A stretch of 64,000 nt of DNA from Solen grandis. Lineage: Eukaryota > Mollusca > Bivalvia > Adapedonta > Solenidae. A model generated the notes under the pieces. The model was not told where the DNA came from and ran no database searches. It saw nothing but the letters and a program-made list of their open reading frames with translations. The stretch's first letter is position 1. Each line of letters opens with the position of its first letter. Of the stretch, positions 21,937-31,922 are shown piece after piece. A program made the translations under genes and the position numbers. The stretch spans positions 31,376,088 through 31,440,087 of the forward strand of contig CM037783.1 of NCBI GenBank assembly GCA_021229015.1. The letters run 5' to 3'.

Positions 21937-22730
21937 GGGGCCTCCGTTGCCGAGATGGTACAGTCGCTGACTTTAACACTCACTCAGCCCCCGTCAGGGT
22001 CATTCGGATTTTCATGAATAGAATATAATATTTTATTTAAACCAGTAGGCATACTTGCCCAAGTGGTACAAATGCAATATACATACATAGCAAGACAGCA
22101 AAGATAGTGTTTAAATATAAACATCACATAATGACAAAGGAGGGGGGGGGGGGTGGAGAAGGTACAATCAACAATCAAAATAACGTAATACATGAAATAC
22201 ATAGATAGAAAAATAAAATCAATATACAATATAAACATATATATTGTATATTAATTCAAATAAAAACTAATTTGAAACGACTTATAGATATATAACGCAA
22301 AATTTCTTAGAACTGTACTGTTATCACTATTAAATAAAGCAATAAGTTTAAACATACTAGGTCTTTTCCAAAAATATGACTGAATATAACGTTTCCTGAG
22401 TGTTAAATAAAGAGAGCATTCTAAAACAAAATGGTACTCATCTTCAACTTGATTACAAAATTTACATTTTCTTAATTCCGGAGGAGTACGTATCGGCCTT
22501 GTCCATCTACCAGCTTCTATTTCCAACCTATGTGATGACATACGTAATTGTGATAGGACTCTTAAGAACTGTGCTTCATGTAAGGAAGCCTCCCAGCTGG
22601 CTTGCGGTAGGTCGGTGGGTCTACCCGGATGTCTCCGTGCATTCGGGGTCTTCCTCCACCTGTAATTAGCTGGACGTCGCTATATGACTGAAATACTGTC
22701 GAGGCGACGGTAAACTCAAATAGTCAAGTC
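21937..22730 (+). mobile_element. SINE (family B) split by a nested LINE fragment
   Basis: The head at 21937-22016 (GGGGCCTCCGTTGCCGAGAT, CTTTAACACTCACTCAGCCC, GTCATTCGGATTTTCATG) is followed by 558 bp of foreign DNA. The SINE then resumes at 22575 (CATGTAAGGAAGCCTCCCAG, CTTGCGGTAGGTCGGTGGGT, CTTCCTCCACCTGTAATTAG) and ends at AACTCAAATAGTCAAG near 22728. TTCATG is present on both sides of the insert (22011-22016, 22575-22580), as expected for a target-site duplication. Confidence 0.82.
22017..22574 (-). mobile_element. 5'-truncated LINE, C-terminal end of ORF2
   Basis: The minus-strand frame 22541-22251 encodes about 96 residues with SSHRLEIEAGRWTRPIRTPP, then C-K-F-C-N, E-DEYHFVLEC and Y-LRKRYI. 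The pattern LxIExGR-R-P-xxRxCxxC-x-EDExHFxxxCxxY is typical of the zinc-knuckle region after reverse transcriptase in many animal non-LTR retrotransposons. The stop codon is at 22251-22253 and an AT-rich 3' region follows to 22017. No RT core is present, so this is a dead 5'-truncated copy. Confidence 0.8.
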
Positions 22731-23316
22731 TTTTTTATTTTTATTATGGGAACTATTTGCCTGCTTATTACGCAGATAGGAAACAAATAGCATATATCGT
22801 ACCTGTCTATAATAAAACTGTCAAACTCGGCCGCAGTAGTTACCTCCCCTTACAGATGTCGATAACCACTGCCACCACAAGTAGATTCGCTGATATGGGC
22901 CGGATTTACCTCTTTCAGTTTTGACTTTAGTTTTGAATATCTCATATTAGTTTTGTTATGTTCCACGAAAATACAATTCATTATTATAAAAAAAGTAAAA
23001 AATAAATTCAAGTCATATTAATTTATGAAATTATGAGTGTTGGTCACTTGATTTCAACGATTATCATGTGACTTGTGTGGTGGCATCACTGGCACTAGAC
23101 CCGCAGAAATTGCAAATTTCATTGTAGTCTTGATTATCAAAAATATACATGTACGATTTTTTCTCCGGTACTGTATATTAAAACATGGTGTCAGAATGTT
23201 ATATGAGTCAAAATGTTTTATAAGTCAAAATGTTATATGTGTCAAAAAGTTATAAAGTTATTAGAATATATGTTTTTGTGTATTGGAATATTATTTTATG
23301 TGTTTAATACTTCATC

Positions 23317-23534
23317 CTTTAACACTCACTCAGCGCCTCACCGCGTGGGTTCGAATCCCGGCAGGTTCATTCAGATTTTCATGTGAGGAAGCCTTCCAGC
23401 CGGCTTGCGGTAGGTCGGTGGTTCTACCCGGATGTCTCCGTGCATTCGGGGTCTTCCTCCACATGTAATTAGCTGGATGTCGCTATATGACTGAAATACT
23501 GTCGAGGCGACGGTAACTCAAATAGTCAAGTCTA
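23317..23534 (+). mobile_element. Head-truncated SINE (family B)
   Basis: It starts inside the tRNA-like part (TTTAACACTCACTCAGCGCC), keeps the B-box GTGGGTTCGAATCCCGGCAG, and continues through the whole body to GACTGAAATACTGTCGAGGC and GACGGTAACTCAAATAGTCA. The first 40 or so bases of the head are absent. Confidence 0.82.
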
Positions 23535-23779
23535 GTTAATACTTCACCACCTTAAGAATTGCTGAACACTCTAGGTTTATCATTGTAAAACCAAATTAGC
23601 CCATGAGCACAGAGATCAGCAGGTCCATGAAGATCATTAAACTTAGCCAGTCACTGCCAGTCCACTGCAACTCAGAGTGATATATTGGAATTCGTATGGA
23701 AAATTTGCTTGGGGTAATTATAGACATTATATTTGTTATGGAGCTAATTGTATAGGCATGATCAAATTGTGGAAGTTTA

Positions 23780-24054
23780 GGTTAGTTCATAGTTGCCTTC
23801 AACTATACGACATAGTCACGAGGGCGGAGCCCAAGTGCCTATGTCGTGTAGTTGAAGGCAACTATGAACTAACCTATTTAGCACATGGTATTTTCCTCCA
23901 CTAGTGACAAAACGTCACAAAAGTGTGAGTTATGTGGTTGCATAGTCCACACTTATTGATTTTTTACAAAAGTGTGGACTACGCGTTATAGTCCACGGTG
24001 AGTATGAACAAATACTAGCATCTGATTGGTCGAGAGGAAAATGCCATGTGCTAA
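23780..24054. repeat. Cluster of nested palindromes
   Basis: GGTTAGTTCATAGTTGCCTT and the next 16 bases (23780-23815) are the reverse complement, with one mismatch, of 23839-23874, around a 23-base loop. Directly beside it, TTAGCACATGGTATTTTCCTC (23878-23898) pairs with GAGGAAAATGCCATGTGCTAA (24034-24054), and between them TAGTCCACACTT (23944) pairs with AAGTGTGGACTA (23970). The first palindrome could form a long hairpin; the second looks like a foldback element of about 177 bp. Confidence 0.75.
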
Positions 24055-25585
24055 GTTTGATTGGTCAGAGGAATTGGGAGAAAGCGTCGTTGGGTATGAA
24101 CCGGTTAGGAAGGAAGAGTAAGTTGTTACTAGGAACCCGTATAATATATTGGTGCCAGTTGGTGCCCTTGTGTTAAAGGAGGGAAGAGACAAGGGACATT
24201 GATGTCAGGGTGTATAAGGAAGGAAAGAAGGAAGGAAGGAACAAAAAGGTATGTGAGAATATGTAATGAACCTATTTGTATTTCAAGGTTTGATCTTAAT
24301 AATTATGTACATGTATTAGTAGATATGGTTTCATTAAGGTTATTTGTAACTTTGATTTCTGTTGCACTTTATGTTTGCGATCTACCTATAAGTTAAATAA
24401 TGATTATTAAGCTATAATGTAATCCTATGTAAGATTCAAATAAGTAAGGATTGTCTTACTTGTAGAGACATAAGGCAGCCCAGCCATCGTGAGCAAGAAC
24501 AACCAGAAATCTTGTAATTGTACTCAAAAGAAGACTGTTAAATTTTTAAGTTTGGGGTTTGGAATAAATAAGAACTGTTAATCTTCTGTTTTCAACTGGA
24601 ATGCTAATTTTATAATCACCACAAACTGTGTTCATTATTTATGATTAAAATATAGTGTAAACTACACTATATCATTTCTGGTTGCATTTAACCCCAATAT
24701 TTATGTCTTTCACATCATCGCAAGTGGCATCGTGATACTGATATCTAATTAACACATACTGTAACGAATCATTGTCAAAAGGCAACCATAACGAAGTAAT
24801 AAAGCGAAATATCAAGATTTGTATATTTCCATAAGTCTGCTCCACTATCGACATCGTTTTTTTGTTGTAGTTTAATCAACGATCTGATTGAACGATGTAA
24901 CATTGGCATCGACAGTTTGTGGGAAGTTGCATGCGCAGATGTTTTAAATCATCCAATCATAATCGCCGAAAAAACAAACCGGAAGTTGATTGTGCAGCAG
25001 ACTTATAAAATTTTAAAAAGAATGTTGACATTTGGAGTCATTTCTTCGTTAGAGTTGTCTTTTGACAGTGAGGCCATGTTCCATGTGTTAATTGAATATC
25101 ACACTGATCGAACCGTGCATAAAATATAATGGTAGCATACATCAGTGCAAAGTTACGACCTCCGTAATAAAGTCCAGTCAGATTCCCTTCCTGATCATGT
25201 TCAATATACAGTACAGAGGGACCAAAATAAATTGTAAAAAACATTACAATGAAATTGGCATTTTTCTGATTCTAGTGCCAGTGGGTGGCAGTAGTTCAAG
25301 TAGCGTAATGTGACGTAACCAGTGCGCGGAGTTTTTAAAACGGTGCATTATTACAACGAGAATCTTGTACTGAGAGAGAAACTGCGTGAATCACGTGAGA
25401 TTCAAAATATCAACAACAGCGTGAATATTCACAGTATCTGTTTATGCACAATTTGGAACTACTTTCTGAGCCCATCACAGAGCACTCTCTTACACATCGG
25501 CTTACATTACATTCGCCTCTGTGTTGGGCTCAGAATGTAGTTCAAATAAATGACGTCATCCAGACCATTGCTCAAATATTTAGTA
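24055..25585. other. Intergenic, no gene recognised
   Basis: AT-rich DNA with a GGAAGGAAAGAAGGAAGGAA run at 24218-24240 and a short palindrome ATATAGTGTAAACTACACTATAT at 24650-24672. Short open frames on both strands near 25040-25320 overlap each other and match nothing known. Confidence 0.3.
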
Positions 25586-25692
25586 TAGGTTAATATTTGT
25601 TAGCGAGGGTTTAACAAATTAAACCGCTCAAGCTCGGCGCAGCCGAGCGAGCGGTTTAACTTGTTTAACCCTCGCTAACAAACATTAACCTA
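25586..25692. repeat. 107-bp near-perfect palindrome
   Basis: The 44-bp left arm at 25586-25629 (TAGGTTAATATTTGTTAGCG ... TTAAACCGCTC) and right arm at 25649-25692 (GAGCGGTTTAACTTG ... CATTAACCTA) differ at only about four positions. The 19-base centre is itself a hairpin, GCTCGGC-GCA-GCCGAGC. It abuts the tandem duplication that follows at 25693. Confidence 0.88.
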
Positions 25693-26124
25693 CTTAATGT
25701 ATGGAATTATGTTTTGACGATACTGTCCTAGTCCCCGCCCATAAATTCCCGCCTTTGACGAACAAACCAATCAAATATGCTTCTAGATTGCTCATGCAAA
25801 TTTAATTTCAAATGTGGCTCGTGTCTAAAAATAGACATGATGCAAGCTTATAACGACATGGAAGCGACAATTGCCACATGTTAACACAAGTTTTGATCTC
25901 TTAGAGGGATATTGAATTATTAGATAGTTTAAATGTTAAAAACCTAAAACTGAAGTAGCGCCTGCTACAAAAACGTCTACCGAGATAAAGACACTAACCA
26001 CAAGTGTCGAAAATGCAAGATGCTAAAGTTTCAAACTGAAAAAAAAATGTGATAATCATAAATCTAAACTTCATTTTTTACATCGATTACGAACAAGTTC
26101 TACAATTTATATTAATCATTCTCG

Positions 26125-26300
26125 ATGGCTCTGGTGGCGGCGTATGCGGTTATTATTGTGGGAGGAAACCGAAGAACTCGGACAAAACCCTCGTGCCTGG
26201 ACGGGCGACCACTGTACCTCCTCACGTACGTGACCAGGAATCGAACCAGGGACGCATTGGTGCGTAACAACTATGCTATCCTGGCACCCTGGCACTGTGA
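26125..26300 (-). mobile_element. tRNA-derived SINE (family C), copy in first duplicate
   Basis: On the minus strand it has an A-box-like GGATAGCATAGTTGTTACGC and the B-box CTGGTTCGATTCCTGGTCAC, then AGGAGGTACAGTGGTCGCCC, CACGAGGGTTTTGTCCGAGT, TCTTCGGTTTCCTCCCACAA and TAATAACCGCATACGCCGCC. The open frames reading across it on the plus strand are incidental. Confidence 0.72.
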
Positions 26301-26454
26301 TAGTCAGATCGGACGGAAAAAATAAGCAATGAATGAGCGAGTGAATACTTCATGCTATTCACTTATATTTGCGATTTGTTGTTAATGTTGTTTTACGAGT
26401 CACAAGAGGTCACTTCTATGATTTCTGTAAAAGGTCGTAAAAATGGTACTGGTA

Positions 26455-26590
26455 TGACTAGTTGGTCCGGTGTCAGGATAATGTGACAGGGTGTTGTATC
26501 ATGCCACATGTCTACGGTGTGATACTGCAGTGTGGCAGTACTATATCTGTCTCAAGTACACATTTTCTCCAAATGACTGAAATACTATAC
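26455..26590 (+). mobile_element. Head-less SINE body (family A), first duplicate
   Basis: It contains GTTGGTCCGGTGTCAGGATA, ATGTGACAGGGTGTTGTATC, CTACGGTGTGATACTGCAGT, GGCAGTACTATATCTGTCTC and CTCCAAATGACTGAAATACT. The GTCGGTGGGACGTTAAACCC end is missing and is replaced by ATACCCAATAAATAATC. Confidence 0.75.
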
Positions 26591-27659
26591 CCAATAAATA
26601 ATCTTTTCTATATTCGTATCAGTTCTCGTTGCTTCATTTTACTGCATTTAATCAAAGTCGGAATATTGATTTTATAGCCACGCCACTAATCCTACCTTTA
26701 AACGCATGCGCACAAAGGTTGATCACATGTGCAGTTAATTCAAACGTATGCTAGGTTATCCATTATACCTAGCGGTTTAAGAAGTTAAACCGAACGAAAA
26801 TTTTGAAAAATACTGCAATCTCATCGGTCAAAATATAATTCCATACATAAATGACGTATAAGCTTTAGTGTGTTGGGGAATACTTGACATTTGCTTTTTT
26901 GCTCTTTTTTTTTACGACTTCATCATATTGGATATGATATGATTACTATGTTAATGTTATTTGACATTCAGTTCTCATTGTTTATAAACAGTTCATTTAA
27001 AATAAAAAAGTAGAACTTATACGCTGTCCTTATTGCATTTCATCATAGTTGGAACATTGCCAATATAGGCCACGCCTCTTATCCCGCCTCTTCACACATG
27101 CGCAGAAAAGTTTTCCACAGGTGCAGTTAATTCAGCGCGTATACTAGGTTATCCATTAAACCTAACGGTTTAACAAGTTAAACCGATGGAAAATTTTGAA
27201 AAATACTGCAATCCCATTGGTCAAAATATAATTCCATACATTAAGTTTTGACGATACTGTCCTAGTCCCCGTCCATAAATTCCCGCCTTTGACGAACAAA
27301 CCAATCAAATATGCTTCTAGACTGCTCATGCAAATTTAATTTCAAATGTGGCTCGTGTCTAAAAATGGACATGATGCAAGCTTATAACGACATGGAAGCG
27401 ACAATTGCCACATGTTAACACAAGTTTTGATCTCTTAGAGGGATATTGAATTATTAGATAGTTTAAATGTTAAAAACCTAAAACTGAAGTAGCGCCTGCT
27501 ACAAAAACGTCTACCGAGATAAAGACACTAACCACAAGTGTCGAAAATGCAAGATTCTAAAGTTTCAAACTGAAAAAAAAAATGTGATAATCATAAATCT
27601 AAACTTCATTTTTTACATCGATTACGAACAAGTTCTACAAATTATATTAATCATTCTCG

Positions 27660-27835
27660 ATGGCTCTGGTGGCGGCGTATGCGGTTATTATTGTGGGAGG
27701 AAACCGAAGAACTCGGACAAAACCCTCGTGCCTGGACGGGCGACCACTGTACCTCCTCACGTACGTGACCAGGAATCTAACCAGGGACGCATTGGTGCGT
27801 AACCACTATGCTATCCTGGCACCCTGGCACTGTGA
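27660..27835 (-). mobile_element. SINE (family C), copy in second duplicate
   Basis: Same as the element at 26125-26300, with a change in the B-box (GGTTAGATTCC in place of GGTTCGATTCC) and few other differences. It arose by the segmental duplication and not by a second insertion. Confidence 0.72.
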
Positions 27836-27989
27836 TAGTCAGATCGGACGGAAAATATAAGCAATGAATGAGCGAGTGAATACTTCATGCTATTCACTTA
27901 TATTTGCGATTTGTTGTTAATGTTGTTTTACGAGTCACAAGAGGTCACTACTATGATTTCTGTAAAAGGTCATAAAAATGGTACTGGTA

Positions 27990-28125
27990 TGACTAGTTGG
28001 TCCGGTGTCAGGATAATGTGACAGGGTGTTGTATCATGCCACATGTCTACGGTGTGATACTGCAGTGTGGCAGTACTATATCTGTCTCAAGTACACATTT
28101 TCTCCAAATGACTGAAATACTATAC
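27990..28125 (+). mobile_element. Head-less SINE body (family A), second duplicate
   Basis: Same boundaries and same missing end as the copy at 26455-26590, so it too was carried along by the duplication. Confidence 0.75.
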
Positions 28126-28956
28126 CCAATAAATAATCTTTTCTAGATTCGTATCAGTTCTCGATGCTTCATTTTACTGCATTTAATCAAAGTCGGAATT
28201 TTGATTTTATAGCTACGCCACTAATCCCACCTTTAAACGCATGCGCACAGAGGTTGATCACATGTGCAGTTAATTCAAAACGTATGCTAGGTTATCCATT
28301 ATACCTAGCAGTTTAAGAAGTTAAACCGAACGAATATTTTGAAAAATACTGCAATCCCATCGGTCAAAATATAATTCCATACATTAATGAAGTATAAGCT
28401 TTAGTGTGTTGGGGAATACTTGACACTGGTCACTTGTATTTTTTTTTTCTTATTTTTTTTTTCACGACTTCATCATATTGGATATGATATAATGTTTACT
28501 ATGTAAATGTTATTTGACATTCAGTTCGCATTGTTTATAAACAGTTGATTCAAAATAAAAAAGTAGAACTTCTACGCTGTTCTCATTGCATTTCATCATA
28601 GTTGGAACATTGCCAATATAGGCCACGCCTCTTATCCCGCCTCTTCACACATGCGCAGAAAGGTTTTCTACAAGTGCAGTTAATTCAGTGCGTATACTAG
28701 GTTATCCATTAAACATAACGGTTTAACAAGTTAAACCGATGGAAAATTTTGAAAAATAGTGCAATCTCATTGGTCAAAATATAATTCCATACATTAAATT
28801 TGAAGGACGCCTAGATAGGTTCCATAAACTGTGAAATATATATAAAGAGCACCACTTAACCTTACCGGAATGGTCATTAAAATTACAAATTATGAAAATA
28901 AAATGATGATTTTTTATTGCGTTATCCGACTGAATCTATAAATATTTACATTAGCA

Positions 28957-29056
28957 NNNNNNNNNNNNNNNNNNNNNNNNNNNNNNNNNNNNNNNNNNNN
29001 NNNNNNNNNNNNNNNNNNNNNNNNNNNNNNNNNNNNNNNNNNNNNNNNNNNNNNNN
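28957..29056. other. Assembly gap, 100 N
   Basis: Exactly 100 N bases, which is the conventional size for a gap of unknown length. Order and distance between the two sides are therefore not certain. Confidence 0.99.
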
Positions 29057-31659
29057 TGTGTGTCTTTTACAGCCATTAAGTGTTTTAAAATCAGTGAGAA
29101 TCAGCAAGAAAAAAAAGCAATTGCATATGAATAAAATATTTATATATAAAGAAAAATCATTTGTGAATTTTAAGTTAGTGTTTAGTGTAAATTTACATTG
29201 AATTTGAGTGCCATTTCCTATACTTATCTATGCAATGTGATTTTCTTTACACACACAACTCCATTCCTTTGTTATTAGGACATTAAAACATATGCATCAT
29301 CAGAATAACCCCCTCCTTCTTGATTAAAATGAGTAGGGGCCTTTTTGTGGTTTAATTGCTCATCAGAAAACCTATTTTTAATGATGCCCTTATTTTATCA
29401 TTTTTATATACAGTAAAGCTTTAAACCTATACACCTTTCCAAGTGCAGCCACAAAGTACTGGTCCAGCCAATAAACCTTTAAGTTCTAAGAACTTGTTTC
29501 CAAGTTGGAGTAGAACTAACAATATTAAAATAAACATATGAGTCCGTTTATCTAGTTTTCTGTATATTGTGTAGATTTCATATACATAAAAATCATTATT
29601 TTTTAAGCTTAGATGAGTGATTGCCAGGTAACTTTTAAAAGCACTTAATTGTTTGAATTTAATTTTCGTTTTGGAAATTTTAATGTATTAATTGATCTTG
29701 AAGTATATAAGAGTATACACATTGAATACTGACACAATATATTTTAAGATTACATTTATGATATCACAAATAATTCAACATTCAGCAACGTCTGACTTTG
29801 AAATGAGAGCATACACCTTTATCTGCTTTCTGCAATCTGAAAAGAAGTAATAATGATCATTAATATGATTAAGTTATAACATGATCACATTATCAGTGCA
29901 AATATTTAACCGAATTATAAACTCAAACCCAAGCATTTTTTCTTTCTTTCTTTCTTTTTTCCTTCACCTCAACTGTCACTGTAAGTAATACTGCATGTTT
30001 CACATGTGCTGTGTTGTTCTGAATTAGTATTTCTGTCAAGCACAGCCTACAAATTCTCATAATAAGTAAAAAAAACACTTATTACAGTACACTCAGTTTG
30101 ATTTGTGGCCTTTCCTCTTTCCAAAACAAAGAAAGATTAACAATGTAGATAATAAATAAAAGTGTGCTTTGCAGATATTTGCAGTTTACATAAAATCATT
30201 TTTCCCTACTTTGCATAAGCATTCTTGTCTTGAATTATTTTTCTTTTCAGGATAAGTTCATTTTGGTTTATTTCTCTCCTAAGTTTAGTAAATAATATAC
30301 ATATGCATGCCCGATTTAAAGAACTTAGTTATTTGTTTATTTTTTTTTTAATTTCATTTTAATAGACTTGTGCAGAATAATTTCCATGGAAAGGGATTTT
30401 TTTTCATCTTTATCTCACCTTTACATAACACTGCTGTGTGACTAATTACACCAAGGTTTTCTTTCACAAATATCGATTTGGACATGAAACAAATAATGTA
30501 TTTAAAAAACAACAAAAACAAAAACCGTTCATATATGCAAACTCCTATATATTTTCCACTAGGTAAAACTTCTAGATTAGGAACAAGAAAACACGCATAG
30601 AATGAATTGTCAAATTTGGTTATTCTTCATGATAAAAAGCCAAAGTTAAGATTATGTCACACAAAAAAAAACATCAAAAAATAGAAAGAAAAAAAATATA
30701 TTCTCCAGACAAACTGAGGAGGGGAACAGGGCTTTGCTTCAGGAAAATTCAACAATTTGACATAATTTGGAACTCAGAATTTTAATAAGGATTTTGCAAC
30801 ATATTTTTTTTTTACATTTCTATAATAAAATATGATTCAAAAAGCATGTTATTAAGGTAAATTTCATTTGTATATCTGTCAGTAAATATTCTAAAACTTG
30901 TTTCACTGCATATAGTTTTATAAGTGTAGAGGTAAATATTTTATTTTAAAATTGATTTTATCATAAAAATCAGTTTTATTTAATGGAAATTAATTTACTG
31001 TGGATGATATAAACATGACATGTAAAGATGTTATGTTAGATACTGACTACAGTACTGTTCTGTTGAGTTTGTTCATATAAACCGTTAAATTACGCTTTTG
31101 AAACAATCCTCTTTCAATACACGGGGTCACTGAGTAAAAGTTATCAAATACATCATTACAACCTCCTATTTTTGACATTTTACAAGAACTTTATGTGCGA
31201 TGAAAATGACGCACGCAGAACCGTGACCGTTAATAGACAGTCCAAAAGAAAACTAAAAATATATACATTTAACTCACAATGTAATACAATTTATTGTAAC
31301 GAACTAGTTCATGAAAACGTGTTTTACCTTTATTTTAAAATCCTTCGATGATTTCGTTGATAAAGTAGCATAATTTCTTAGCAAAAAATGAACGCTAGCT
31401 TTTGTCACAGCCTGGAAAACCTTTACTGTAGCACCGCTTCCGAGTTATTACACGTAAGAGTAAAACGTACCGTAATTACTGCAAAGGGGTTTAATTTCGA
31501 GAAAGCCATCTAGAAACAAGCCAAAACACATACTTGTTTGATTTCTGCACATATTGTTTTTATTTTACGCAATATCCAACAAATGACAGGTATTTTGTTT
31601 TGGGTTATCAAATGAAAGAAAAAATATAAGAAATCAACTTCCGGTTTGGTTTACAAAAC
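29057..31659. other. AT-rich 5' flank of the giant gene
   Basis: Long AT-rich stretch without recognisable exons. It has a TTTC run at 29940-29957 and many short A or T tracts. CpG and GC content rise between about 31180 and 31480, which could mark a promoter of the downstream gene, but no core elements are clear. No mobile element was recognised here, unlike the left side of the gap. Confidence 0.35.
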
Positions 31660-31696
31660 ATGGTGCGTTGGTTTAAATATGATTTTCTAAAAACCT
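31660..31696 (+). CDS. Speculative first exon of the giant gene
   Basis: ATG at 31660 (context AACATGG) opens MVRWFKYDFLKT and meets a GTAATA donor after phase 1, which fits the phase-1 acceptor at 31923. It has no signal-peptide character, while the downstream protein looks secreted. It may be chance; the real start may lie upstream or in the gap. Confidence 0.15.
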
Positions 31697-31922
31697 GTAA
31701 TACATTTTTTTTTACTTTGTTGTTTAGTAGTTTATGAAATATTGTACTAAGAACAATATAAATGAAATTTGTATACAGATTTTAAACTTTTTGAAGGAGA
31801 AAGGTGCGAAAAATCTGCAATAAAAGTAATATCTTTTTTAAATAAATGGATGTCAGTCGAAATAAATGTTTGCTGAATTTGAAAAATAAATTATATTCCT
31901 TATAAATTTCAATACATTTCAG

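Larger units (their letters stand above)
25693..28799 (+). repeat. Tandem duplication, two copies of about 1.53-1.55 kb
   Basis: The sequence from 25711 (GTTTTGACGATACTGTCCTA) repeats from 27245, an offset of 1534-1535 bases, and stays nearly identical through to TTCCATACATTAA at 28798. Each copy carries the same family C SINE, the same family A SINE body and the same GGTTTAACAAGTTAAACCG palindromes. Copy 1 is bounded by CTTAATGTATGGAATTAT at 25693-25710 and its exact reverse complement at 27228-27245. Within each copy the last 250 bases are also a diverged repeat of the 250 bases some 390 bases earlier (ATAGGCCACGCCTCTTATCC against ATAGCCACGCCACTAATCCT). Confidence 0.88.

Noticed and set aside
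26049..27860. Near-identical pairs of open frames at 26049/27584 and 26125/27660
   Set aside because: They cross a tRNA-derived SINE within a tandem duplication; no start context, and the two frames overlap.
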